From: Antedon mediterranea
Lineage: Eukaryota; Echinodermata; Crinoidea; Comatulida; Antedonidae
Length of the DNA stretch: 64,000 nucleotides
Reading direction: 5' to 3'
NCBI RefSeq assembly: GCF_964355755.1
Contig: NC_092679.1
Location: 1,488,001-1,552,000, forward strand
This document shows positions 41,201 through 53,298 of this stretch, piece by piece. Within the stretch, counting starts at the first letter, position 1. Each line of letters begins with the position of its first letter. A model generated the notes under the pieces. That model was not told the origin of the DNA. It searched no databases and saw only the letters and a list, made by a program, of their open reading frames with translations. The position numbers and the translations under genes are program-made.

Positions 41201-41728
41201 CAACTGGTGTTTCTGGTACCACCGGGAAATGTGAACATGAATGATGTACGGTTTGTTGTGACCTTGATGAGCAAAGATATGATGAAGAATCACCATGCCA
41301 TAGCAAAGGTAATTTAGAATATTGTAAAGCCTTGTCTACACTATCAAACTAGTTCGTCGACAAACAAAGTGTGATGTGTCCAAATGGTAGTGATATGGCC
41401 AAATATGGAGTTTGATAGTGTAGACAAAGCTTAAGGTGTGGACCGAAATAATCTAAAAACAGGAGTAAGATACCTCTTGAGTTTTACTGTATAGGCTTAT
41501 ACTTTACTGTGTACACATTTTCAAATATCGTTTATCAAAAAAAATGTTTAGGACATTCTATGTGAATAATAATGTATAACTATGTTCAGTCTAATGTTAT
41601 ATTTTCAGGTGGAGCTTGGATGGGATACCTCGTGCGAAGAACTGGAGTACTGGACCGATGTCGTCAACAACCACAACCGACCGATAGCTCAATGGCTTAC
41701 CTTACAAAACCCAAACGATTACAGATAA
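29217..41728 (+). CDS. Synaptotagmin-like tandem C2-domain membrane protein (5' end not found)
   Basis: Exons: 29217-29342, 37401-37622, 37964-38050, 38202-38269, 38886-39006, 39487-39560, 39710-39835, 40021-40233, 40586-40697, 41103-41308 and 41609-41728; about 490 aa so far. The first listed exon has one membrane helix followed by a basic stop-transfer stretch (RLYSKRRSRHKEKE), as in synaptotagmin N-termini. A Ser/Pro/Thr-rich linker follows, then C2A (YPELCFAIDHFPQEEKLRI onward) and C2B (GDLHLSIVYQPNALRVVMYI, SYFVKIELFHYQTRLEKKRT, RPIAQWLTLQNP at the end). Most Asp residues that bind Ca2+ in both C2 loops are not apparent, so a Ca2+-independent role like SYT12/SYT15-type proteins is likely. 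The last motif is typical of synaptotagmin C2B ends. The initiator ATG exon upstream of 29217 was not identified. Linking the membrane exon to the rest rests on phase 1/1 and topology. The intron 29343-37400 contains the whole SLC17 gene on the other strand. Confidence 0.8.
29418..29634. mobile_element. MITE family B, copy 1
   Basis: Family description: ends like GCTTGGTTCCCACTTGGACG and its complement, CG-rich arms with repeated CGCAACGCAA/ACGTAACG, and a centre with TGACCAATCA (a CCAAT box) on both sides of an AAGCGATGGAT hairpin. This copy also has three to four tandem CGTAACGGCGTATGCGCAA units. It lies in the large synaptotagmin-like intron. Confidence 0.75.
29701..36702 (-). CDS. SLC17-family anion transporter, frameshifted in exon 8
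   Basis: Major-facilitator organic anion/phosphate transporter of the sialin/VGLUT/NPT group. Exons: 36651-36702, 34710-34864, 33995-34231, 33201-33288, 32856-32957, 32079-32158, 31073-31225, 30850-30986, 30214-30455 and 29701-29844. Family marks include YAMRVNWSVAIIAMV (TM1), GSFYYGYTVTPFIGGWL, NRTIDGIGQGFTIPAL, VPWKRLIRSAPVL, GGLLADYLISRQKL, SGINSNVMDIAPLHSG and PQEWAEP near the end. Exon 8 is out of frame: it begins in the frame of SGILNIAPH and continues as SMFCMSVIGGLLADY only after a +1 shift at an ACGTACGT (30954-30961). Without one ACGT unit the exon has the expected length, phase and family alignment. The loop after exon 6 (normally a DSPxxHPxIS motif) is short and unrecognisable. 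The copy may be a young pseudogene, a null allele or an assembly error; splice sites are otherwise intact. It is antisense and nested in the synaptotagmin-like gene. Confidence 0.85.
30476..30631. mobile_element. MITE family A, copy 8
   Basis: Begins 20 bp from the acceptor of SLC17 exon 9, where it can overlap the branch-point zone. Confidence 0.88.
31320..31460. mobile_element. MITE family B, copy 2 (degenerate)
   Basis: Shows GCAACGCAACCTGGACG, TGTCAACTCACTTGCGTTGCGCG and CGTTGCGTCCACG. Confidence 0.6.
31941..32047. mobile_element. MITE family B, copy 3 (left part)
   Basis: GCTTGGTTCCCACAAGAGACG through the CCAAT hairpin; it ends 32 bp from the donor of SLC17 exon 6. A matching right end stands alone at 33055-33117. 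Confidence 0.7.
32647..32750. mobile_element. MITE family A, copy 9 (short)
   Basis: Centre deleted; the ends keep the family sequence with a duplicated CTATCAAA. Confidence 0.8.
34259..34418. mobile_element. MITE family A, copy 10
   Basis: 27 bp from the acceptor of SLC17 exon 3; right end diverged. Confidence 0.85.
34425..34616. mobile_element. MITE family B, copy 4 with inserted palindrome
   Basis: The CCAAT hairpin is at 34438-34492. A near-perfect 35-bp palindrome (CCATGGAACTATAATA around CTA) is at 34542-34576, followed by the right end GTTGCATTGCGTTCAAGTGG. Confidence 0.65.
35346..36531. repeat. 35-bp minisatellite, about 34 copies
   Basis: The unit reads CTAAATAGCAGTAACTCAAT then AGCATATAGCTATAT. 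Most copies are identical. Rare variants (GTTAACACTAAAT at about 35660 and 36395; AAAAGCATATATC) recur at intervals, suggesting higher-order duplication. It lies in intron 1 of the SLC17 gene, ending 120 bp before exon 1. Confidence 0.95.
37006..37102. mobile_element. MITE family B, copy 5
   Basis: Starts directly at the end of the half MITE A, with an AAGCGATGGATTATTCG hairpin and TGGGAACCAGG end. Confidence 0.7.
37693..37833. mobile_element. MITE family A, copy 11
   Basis: 70 bp after the donor of the second synaptotagmin-like exon. A half copy (right end only) lies at 36963-37006. Confidence 0.85.
38275..38411. mobile_element. MITE family B, copy 6
   Basis: Nearly complete; begins 6 bp after the donor of the fourth synaptotagmin-like exon. 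Confidence 0.75.
39022..39138. mobile_element. 117-bp foldback element
   Basis: Left arm CATACGGGGCGCAGTTCGGG and the right arm (ending CCCCATATG) pair over 25 bp with three mismatches; inner ATTATGT repeats are also inverted. It begins 15 bp after the donor of the fifth synaptotagmin-like exon. Confidence 0.75.
40826..40925. mobile_element. MITE family B, copy 7 (partial)
   Basis: CTACTTGGACGCAAATCG, CGCAACGCAAACGACG, TGACCAATCATAAACGACAG; the right half is missing. Confidence 0.65.
41326..41433. mobile_element. MITE family A, copy 12 (short)
   Basis: 17 bp after the donor of the tenth synaptotagmin-like exon. Confidence 0.85.
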
Positions 41729-41948
41729 ATGCTGTATTGTTTAAAAAACAAACAAAAAACAGAAAAATTCACATGAAAGTTTCACCTGGATAGTTCTAAC
41801 TGCGCAGCCGCAATTATTTAACCTATCACACACAACATGACTCTTTCACAGTATTGTTGTTTGCGCACCCACTGACGTGACGCGCAGCATATGGTGTGGG
41901 GAGGAACAACCGGCGAGCGTTTTGTGTATCGTTATTCAGTGTTCGTGT

Positions 41949-42068
41949 CAAAGTCAAACTTATGTGACAAACAATGTGATGTGACCATGGACATGATGAT
42001 GTCATATCACTACTACATTTGGGCATATCACATTTTGTCACACTAGTTTGATAGTGTAGACAGTTTTA
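41949..42068. mobile_element. MITE family A, copy 13 (left end truncated)
   Basis: The right end is intact; the left outer repeat is lost. About 220 bp after the stop of the synaptotagmin-like gene. Confidence 0.75.
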
Positions 42069-42949
42069 CGTACTTTTGTTATTTAACTATGCAATTTACT
42101 ATTATCTTTACTATAATGTATTGTACCCAAATTTGATATGTTCCTGCTAGCGACTTGTTGATTAGGAACTTGCTTTAAAGATGAATAATTTCATTTCCTA
42201 AAAATAAATTAATAAATGTACAGTATTATAAAATAATACAACAATTAATTAATTCATTCATTGGTTTATATTTACTTATACCAGACAGTACTTGACAATT
42301 CCGTCCAAACTTAAATGCAACTTTAAGGGAAAACTTAGTAACAGATTATTGTTCAAACAAAATTTGTATCTTAAATAAAACTTAATAAAATCTTGAAATT
42401 ACATCGACATTATACTTTATATTATAATAGAACATGACATAACAGTACAACTTAAAACATAATATGACACGCCACGTGTGCATAAATTAATTTATACAAT
42501 TACCATTAGGCCTAATAAATGTTCAAACACTGGTTTAAAAAAAAACAATTTTGTTTTCTGTTTTTTTTAACCCAAATTGTATTTATTAAACAGGCATCGT
42601 ACTATTTTACCATGGTAACCAGTTAAGTCAAACGAATTTACGAATCATAAACGTACTTACAATGTAAAATATTTCTAATTGATTCGAGGGGTTAGGAACG
42701 CCTACTCGAGATCACCATACTTCATTTTAATCAGCAGATCACGAATTCAATCTTTAATTGATGGAAACCTCTCGGATCCTTTCATTGTAATTAAAATCAG
42801 GGAAGAGTGACATTTCTTCCCTGTTTGTAATTGCTTGTATGCTGTAACATGTTATAATATTTAAAACAATATTTAGCAGCAATAAGGATTAACGTCGTAA
42901 ATGTATACGGACGACCGTTATTCAATCAGTACTAGTTATCTCTTTTATT

Positions 42950-43432
42950 AGTTCGGTAATTTAAATGAAACACACAAGAAAGGACTCATTAGAATTACTA
43001 AGATAGCATCAAATATAATTGGTTGTACGGTTAATGATTTAAAATAACTTTATGAAAAACAGGTCCTAAGTAAATTAAGTAAAATTTTAGAAGATAAGAA
43101 ACATCCATTACATATGAGATTTTATAAGAACAAGTCAGGCCGGTTACGGGCTCCTAGAGCTGATACGTCAAGAAACCGACTGTCTTTTGTACCAAATTCA
43201 ACTCATATTTTTAACTCAAAGATTGTTAGATCATAATAGCGCACATGCAATATATATTTTAAAGTTTTTACTGTTGAGGGATGTTTTAATTAATGTTTTT
43301 AAATTGTAAATCTGTTCTATGTATGATGTAATTATGAATGTTTTACCATATTTTTCTGTAAAGGAAAACAATTTTTCCATGTTCAATTTAGTATATATGG
43401 AACGAATAAAGATTTGATTTGATTTGATTTGA
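42950..43432 (+). mobile_element. 3' end of a dead non-LTR retrotransposon (LINE)
   Basis: One frame reads the C-terminal end of a LINE reverse transcriptase polyprotein: LIRITKIASNIIGCTVNDLK, an in-frame TAA near 43046, then LEDKKHPLHMRFYKNKSGRL and NRLSFVPNSTHIFNSKIV before a stop near 43236. A non-coding tail follows, with AATAAAG and a short (GATTT)n repeat typical of a LINE 3' end. The 5' part is missing. Confidence 0.75.
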
Positions 43433-43494
43433 CGAGCGGTAACGGTAAGCGGGAAAAACCGCGTAGCTTGTACCACGTAGAATCTGTATTTTAT

Positions 43495-43664
43495 CCTGAG
43501 CGGAAACCGCCCGTCCGCTCCGCTCCGTGTGTAGATGGCCGCCCGTCCGCTCCGTGTGTAGATGGCCGCCCGTCCGCTCCGCTCCGTGTGTAGATGGCCG
43601 CCCGTCCGCCGCTCCGCTCCGTGTGTAGATGGCCGCCCGTCCGCTCCGCTCCGTGTGTAGATGG
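43495..43664. repeat. 27-35-bp GC-rich tandem repeat, about 5 copies
   Basis: The unit contains CCGTGTGTAGATGGCCGCCC and GTCCGCTCCGCT; length varies by loss or gain of the GCTCC step. It follows directly on the LINE tail. Confidence 0.85.
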
Positions 43665-43774
43665 TCATAAAGGATTAACATAGACTCTATATTTGTATCG
43701 CTCTTCTGTGTAAATTGGCCTTAGTCGGATGCATGTGTCTAAATTGTTACTTATGAGCGCGCCGATGAGGATAA

Positions 43775-44060
43775 TGATGATGACGACAAAGAAGAAGAAA
43801 AAGATGATAATGAAGATGATGATAATTAAGATGATGAAGATGATGATAATAAAGATAATGATGATGATGATGATGATGATGAAGATGATGATGATGATGA
43901 TAATGATGATTATGATGATGATAAAGATGATGATGATGATGATAATGAAGATGATATGATGATGATAATGCAGATGATGATGATGATGTATGATGATGAT
44001 AATTAAGATAATGAAGAAGATGATGATAATAATGATGATGATGAAGATGATGAAAATGTA
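43775..44060. repeat. GAT-type trinucleotide microsatellite
   Basis: Nearly 290 bp of GAT/AAT/AAG triplets. It gives a long Met/Ile/Lys-only frame that is not a gene. It ends about 175 bp before the NPAS4-like TATA box. Confidence 0.95.
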
Positions 44061-44159
44061 AAAAACATTAAAGATAATGAATTCTAAAACTGAATTACGA
44101 CGACGAACATATTACATTATTACAATATTATCAATGGTCTTCAATTTGTATACAAAATG

Positions 44160-44300
44160 GTGTTATGTTATGCACTGCCGTGATTGGTTAAAACAAAACT
44201 ACACATGTGGTTTGCGCATGCGATTTACGCGGGGGTATAAATTAAACGGTTGACGATTGATAAACTCATGGATGTTACCAATTTCTCCCGGGAGCACACA
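44160..44300 (+). promoter_or_regulatory. Probable core promoter of the NPAS4-like gene
   Basis: A TATAAATT box lies at 44236-44243, 114 bp before the ATG, with an inverted CCAAT box (GATTGGTTA) near 44180 and a GC-rich patch with GCGCATGCG and ACGCGGGGG between them. The spacing suits a transcription start near 44265 and a short 5' UTR. A clear TATA box is unusual among the other genes here and agrees with an inducible gene. Assigned by motif and position only. Confidence 0.55.
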
Positions 44301-44356
44301 TCAATGAAAGACAGATTATCGATATCAAATAAAGTTGGGAAAAATCATCGGTAGAA

Positions 44357-47300
44357 ATGATACGAATTGAAGGAACATCTTCAAAATCTCGACGTGACCT
44401 GATCAATAACGAGATACAGAAACTAAGAGATATGTTGCCACTACATGACACAGTCAAGTCTAGGTTGTCATATCTACATATTATGTCATTGACATGCTCT
44501 TATATTAGAAAAGGAAACTTCTTTAACACAGGTAAGAGAAATAGGGACAACACATCATTATTAAAACTCTATATATTATAATCTAGACAATTTTCTTTCT
44601 CGTTTGTTGTAGGTCTATTATAGTTCGCAATATTTTTTTTTCTAATTGAAAACTTAAAGATAAACTAAAAGAGCTATATTCTTAGATAAACTAAAAGAGC
44701 TATATTCAATTTCAATTTGGTTGTATTTTTCCACGCACAATAAAGACATAGATGCATTATTATGTTTAGATATAATATGTGCTACAGATCACAGATCTGT
44801 AAGCTAACATCCATTGGAGGAATATAATATATATGTGGGGTTTTGTTCTGGTTTTGGAGCTTTTAGGTTCCCGGATTAGTTTTCTAAACGCTTAACAACT
44901 TTAAAAAAAAAAACAAATAAATAAATAAATACAATATTATTAATATTGATTGATTGATCAATGATGGTACTTGTAATGTACGTAAGTTAAACGAAGAGGA
45001 AGATACAATTCACTTTCTGTTAACTTGTCCTGCACTTGATAGCATCCGAAGCATCAGAAAACATGAATTTACAGAATTTTAAAAACAACATTTTGCCAAT
45101 GGAAAAACAGTTTTTCAAGATTTCGAAAAATTGGAAACTAAGAAAAAATTGCAGTTTATTAAAGGAAACAATCATGCTTGTTGTGAATCGTTTTGTATAT
45201 TACAAACACGAGGAAACAACTATGTGAATAAATAAGTAATGCTTTTTAAAAACCACGCCATATACATGGCTGCAGTCGCGTGCACAAATTTTAGTTAGTG
45301 TTTACCGATCGACCAACAGATCGACCGACATAGTAAGCTGTAGAGTCGCTACTAAAAATATAGAAGCACCTTTGAAATTAAGTTTGTATGTAAATTTCTA
45401 TATCAGTTCAGAAAAAACCCAACGCTTTGTTTAAAAAAAGATAGGCCTACAGTAGATTCCAACGAACCAGCAATAAATGTTCTAATTTGTATACATGTTA
45501 ACGTTTTACGAATGTGGAGTGGGCTCCTGCTAATTAATGGTGTATCTGTCTTGGTACATATCAAGCCAGTTAGTACGTTTTATTGTCGGCCAATATCAAG
45601 TGCATCTTACTTAAACAAGTATCACGTACTTAACAACATAACACAATGCTCATTACGATGGCTAGATACTTAACTTCCGTCTGTCTACAATTTATCTGTT
45701 TGCAAAGAGGAATATCATAGAGTAAGTAAAGTAAGGACGCACTGCTACTATTTGGACTTTCTATTTGCCGTTTGCTTTGATGGTACTTCTGGAATTGTCC
45801 AGTAACTTCAATTCTTCACCGTAATTTAAACAGCACTGCACAATGGCCATTTTGAATAAGATAATAAAAGATGACGGTAGAGTTTCATTTAAAGTTGTGT
45901 TGTTAGTTATTCAGTGTTAAACCTAAGTTTCGATAGAAAGTTGCAATATATTAAAAACCTGCACTTTACCATTACGTAACATTTGATTGATTTCATATAA
46001 CATTACGTTGGTTATTTGGTTCCATTGAATGGGTCAAGTTATATTGAATGGTTCTAATCAAGGTCCATTATTTGGTAAACGTTTGAAAAATGAACAGAAA
46101 GAAAACAAACTCGTAAACATTAATTTTGTATTGTATTTTGTACGGTACTGGACAAGTAAAATCTTTTACAAATTGAATTATAAGTCATTTAACCAAAACG
46201 TTATCCGTTGTTTTTTATAGCTTTATTGTTTAATTCATTTTACAGGCTTTAAAATACCAAATAGTCTGATAAGTTTTGTTCCTATGCTCGATTTTACTCA
46301 GGTTAGTTATCATGTCAATTAATATATATTTCATCATTCAATTCATAGTGCGCATGTGAGGACGCGTTTAAGTTCTCATGCGATTCCTTATCACAGTCTC
46401 ATGGATTAGGTCCAGAGACGACGACGACCAACAACACAAAAGCCGTCGCCAATCGAAGGCTCTCCAAATACGAACATATTTGCTCAAATGTTTGATCAAC
46501 GTCGGCAGAAGAATGAAAAATGGTAGAGAAAACAACGAAATAAATCCTAAATAAATGTCAATCTGTTCATTATCTCCCAGTGGTGTTATGTCACTGTATG
46601 TACAAAAGGCCCCGTGGCAATACGAGTAATTTGATGATCGAAATTGAGAACATTCAAATTAATTAATACTTAATCCGTGACAAATGAATGAATATTAATG
46701 GCAGAATAAATGAATACGAAGCAAATTCAAACTCTAAGACAAGAAGGATATAATATAATAAAATTACTACTAACTTTCTTACTTTTGTTTGTTTACTTGT
46801 GATTTTTAAAAATAGTTAGCTAAAGCTTTGTCTACACGATCAAAATTTATGTGACAAAAAAATTTGATTTGCCCATGGACACGGTGACATCATATCACAA
46901 CCTGCCATATCACTACCATATTTGGGCACATTACACTTTTTTGTCAAACTAAGTTTGATAGTGCTATTAGAGCTTTAGACTTAGAGATTGTCAGTTGACC
47001 GTCAGGACGGTGCACACAATATTAATAATACTGTAGTAATTATTTGTAATAATACGCTTAAACAACATAACTAAATAAATAAATCTTTAACTATGTTTAT
47101 ATGAAGGCAGTAAACGGTTTTCTGATGGTTGTGAAGTGTGACGGAAAACTGATATACGTTTCAGAAAACGTGACAGATTATCTTGGTCATTCGATGGTAA
47201 GTGAACACAATTGGAACACATTTTGAAGTTAAAATATTGAAAAACAAATATATATTCGTTGACACGTTGATACGATCTGATTTACTGTGTACTTGTATAT

Positions 47301-50300
47301 ATTATATTGTTGTTAGAGTATTTTAAATTTTTACTTTGTACGTTGTTTGCAGAATTTTTCAGCCGTTGGGCTACCTTCTGTTTGTACTATTTATGTGTTT
47401 TTTTATGAATAAATACCTATATATTATATTCATATTTTGACGTCAATTTTGTTGTTTTTCTATAGCTATATTCATATTTTTGATGTAAATTTCGTTCTTT
47501 TTCTATAATGCAGATAGAGCTGCTTGCAACCGGTGGAGATATTTACAGTGTTATTGATTCACGTGACCATGACGTCATTTATAATCATCTTTCTAAAAAC
47601 GCCTTTCAACAAAATGGTAGGCCTATATTATATTTAACTCTTCGTTTTACAGTACGAATTTCCTGCCGCCATCAATGTTTTGACACATAGAATGGCACGC
47701 GTATTTACGTGATACGTACGTAATAGGCCAACGTTTGACTTAAATTATGATGCAACAGTTAAGTTAGGCTAACTTAACATGATTTTAAATATAGGCTGAT
47801 ATAAAAAGTTTCTCGCCTTTTAACGCTATGATTATACACAATGATTTTGTATTTTTATGTAATAGATTTCAATGGTGATAACGAAATATCGTTTGTTTGT
47901 CGAATGAACACTGCCCGCAACATGCGACGCAATGATACAACCCTTAAAAACAAGGTACAGCAAATGTTTGATGGTTTGTTAATAAATATGCAAATTATTA
48001 CAATTAACAAATCCATATTGAAAATAGACCTAGTAGGCCTACTTTACCGATTTCATTTTTTTTCCATTTTAAAAACATTTATTGATTTCACTAATGGCAA
48101 AATAACGATAACATATATGATTTAATAAGACATGACAATTTGAGGATCAGCACAATTAATACAAATTTCTCGAAATAGAACCACTCAGAAAAGTACCGTA
48201 ACAACTTAAATCGGGGCTATTATGTTATTTGAATACATTGCAAGTAACAATTGTATTCCTTACAAAGTAATGTAGTGTAGCTATAGCTTGTAATTGGCGC
48301 TCGCTGTTGGATACGTATGAAAAAAGCGCGTTTGCAACTGATTATGAAAACTGAGTTGATTTGTTACAGAAAATTCTTATGCGAGGACGTTATTCTCCAT
48401 ATTTTTGTAAAACACAAAGACATTTGGACCGTGCACTGATGCTAACCTGTCTACCAATAGAATGCTGGTCGTTTGGTACCGACGATGAGATGGCACCCTA
48501 CAACACTGAGACGTTCTGTATGCTGCACAGTCTTGATATGAAAATACTAAAGGCTTCATCAAAGTAAGAAAAACCTACAGAAACTATCTATTATAATCAC
48601 ATTTAGTGATCTGTATGGAAGGCAAATACCGCCAAAAATACAATTATACACAACATAGTACAGATACAACATTTGATGACCGGGGGTTTACTTGTATTCC
48701 ATAGCAGCCTTTGTTTAATTAGAGTCTTTCAAACGACATATGTTCTTTGCCAATAAAATAAAGCTAAATGATAAACAGTAGATTCTACTACAATTAGGCC
48801 TATTCAAGATATTTCACAAAGGAAATAGCATTACAACAGTTGTAAGACAATGAGGTGATTCGATCAATTCTATCAGCCGGTTTATTTTAAGTTTGTTTAT
48901 CATTAATAAGCAAAATCTAATTATAACTGCATGCAACTTTCTATACACAGCAACAATAGGCCTGTGTATTTACCACTAGACCACCCTAAACGCTAAAGTG
49001 AATCATTGTCACAACAAAAATTAGGCCTACGTATTTTGAATACCTCTCTATGCTTCTGTAAAACATTTTCACTGCGTATTTATCACTCCCGCTAAATCAA
49101 ATCTCTTTCACAAGTAGAGTTATAGTCTACATATTTATCGACGACACGCCATTTCTATGAATATCTTAGAATAGAGGAGAAAGTTACGATTACTTATAGG
49201 CCTACCGAAGTTACAGTATTTTATTTTTTAACAGTGTGTTTTTCTACACGGGATACAATGAACACGAGTTAGAAGGTACATCTTGGTATAGACTGGTACA
49301 CCACGAAGATCTTAACACTGCAAGATCACTTCATTTAAAAAGTATGTACAATTATCTGTGTATGTATACGTGACGTATTAAAAGTATGCGCGCGTGACGT
49401 ATTGATGTGCACGTGATGTATTAAAAGTATGTGCGCGTGACGTATCAATGTGCGCGTGACGTATCAATGTGCACGTGACGTATTAAAAGTATGCGTACGG
49501 CCAAAGAATATAAATAGGAACTGTTGTATCTTCTCCTTTTATTATCTCTGGTACGGCGTATTAAAGGTATGTGTACGCGACGTATCAAAAGTATATATAC
49601 GTGACGAATTAAAAGTGCGTGTACGACGTATTAAACGTATATATACGTGACGAATTAAAAGTATGTGTACGACGTATTAAACGTGTGTATATGTGACGTA
49701 ATAATCATTTCGGTAATTTGGCGATTGAGTTTACAAAGGAAGAACATACAAACTATTATCAGGTTATTTACTATTTGTTATTACATCATCTTACAGTGGT
49801 TCGATGTGCAGGTGGCGCCAAAAAACCATCGGCTCTCATCCGACTTCTGTCGACATGTGGAGCTCAACGGTATGCCAGCGTAACAATTAGAAACGCAGGA
49901 GAAATGGGTGCATCCACGCATTTCATTACGGAACACCACATTATCCGGTAACATAATTTGTTATTTTCATGTGTATTCTGAATATCGATATTGAATGTTA
50001 CCAAATAATGAATTTTTATGAGTGTAAAAAAAAATTACTATTGAACGACCGTTTAATAGTGCGTACTACTGCATGTCATGTGACCCACAATCGTCCAATC
50101 AAATGACAGGAATTTATTTATGTGTTATATAATACCAGGGAGTTGTATTTTATAATACCAAATAATAATCTGAAATTCTAATTTCCTAGACAATCGGAGA
50201 TTGAGTTCTATGTGAATGAAGTATCAAGCAACAATGGTGAGATAATAGCACCTGAACTCACTACAGAGAACATCAGTGAATCAGCAACAGTTTTGGTATC

Positions 50301-50823
50301 AACTACTTTGGATGACGACACCATGTGTGACGACGATCTAGATAAATCAGCAACGCAAATAGAAACATTTCTTTCAAATGGAGGACCAGTTCCAAACAGT
50401 CTGGATCTACTCTATGACAGAATACCTTGCATAGAGTGCGAGGGCGCTTCAGATGCCGCCACAGAGAGCAGACAACATAGTGATTGCGTCACAGAATCTA
50501 GTACCACCTACAAACCTTTTCAAGCATTGAAAAGCGCAGCCAAATTACTGGTTTGCGACCGACTGAAGCGAGACGTCGACAAGTTTCGTATTCCTTACAG
50601 CCATGCGATGGAAATCATTGATAGTCTAGACCAGAGTGATTATATTCCACAACAAGAAACAACCAATCAAGATATGGCATTTCTAAATGACGTTATGACG
50701 TCACTACCAATGTCATACACGTGCTCATCTCAAGATACTGTTGGTGGGTATGTCCAGGTTACCTGTCAATCACATGTAACCATGGGAATAAATGGGCAGG
50801 TACAACGCTCGGGAAATTGGTAA
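44357..50823 (+). CDS. NPAS4: NPAS4-like bHLH-PAS transcription factor
   Basis: Exons: 44357-44531, 46246-46301, 47107-47196, 47514-47616, 47866-47954, 48370-48563, 49235-49341, 49797-49947 and 50190-50823; about 532 aa (human NPAS4 is 802). Exon 1 encodes the bHLH: SSKSRRDLINNEIQKLRDML then RLSYLHIMSLTCSYIRKG, very close to NPAS4 and its fly relative Dysfusion. Exons 2-6 encode PAS-A (VNGFLMVVKCDGKLIYVSE, VTDYLGHSM, IYSVIDSRDH). Exons 6-8 encode PAS-B (FFYTGYNEHELEGTSWYRLV, HHEDLNTA). The last exon is an acidic Ser/Thr-rich tail, probably transactivating and much shorter than in vertebrates. Vertebrate NPAS4 is an activity-induced partner of ARNT-type proteins; conservation of that regulation here is inference. 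The acceptor of exon 3 is AAG|GCAGTA rather than the CAG three bases on, because only it keeps phase. Confidence 0.92.
44963..45230 (+). mobile_element. LINE C-terminal zinc-knuckle remnant
   Basis: The frame reads GTCNVRKLNEEEDTIHFLLT then CPALDSIRSIRKHEF and stops at 45079. The C...H...C spacing is typical of the C-terminus of LINE polyproteins. It lies in NPAS4-like intron 1 and is truncated at both ends. Confidence 0.6.
46821..46977. mobile_element. MITE family A, copy 14
   Basis: In NPAS4-like intron 2, 129 bp before exon 3; holds CCATATTTGG. Confidence 0.85.
49362..49705. repeat. Degenerate CGTGACGTATTAAAAGTATG repeat array
   Basis: About a dozen variant units of some 20-24 bp, most with GTGACGTA or ACGACGTA. 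It lies in NPAS4-like intron 7, starting 21 bp after the donor, and is interrupted by a unique piece near 49500-49555. Confidence 0.8.
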
Positions 50824-50885
50824 ACCTTACAAGAAAGGCTTTACCAGTTAAAAAATCCTTGTGGTGGACAATTGCAGATGGAAAC

Positions 50886-53298
<2,413 letters not shown>

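Larger units (their letters stand above)
41729..44356. other. Synaptotagmin-like to NPAS4-like intergenic region
   Basis: Besides the MITE, LINE end, GC-rich tandem repeat and GAT microsatellite listed separately, the rest (42070-42940) is AT-rich and shows no gene. Confidence 0.5.

Noticed and set aside
43231-43681. Arg/His-rich frames THGAERTGGHLH on the minus strand
   Set aside because: Translation of the GC-rich tandem repeat next to the LINE tail.
43729-43959. Met/Ile/Lys-rich open frame
   Set aside because: It is the translation of the GAT-type microsatellite; there is no other support.
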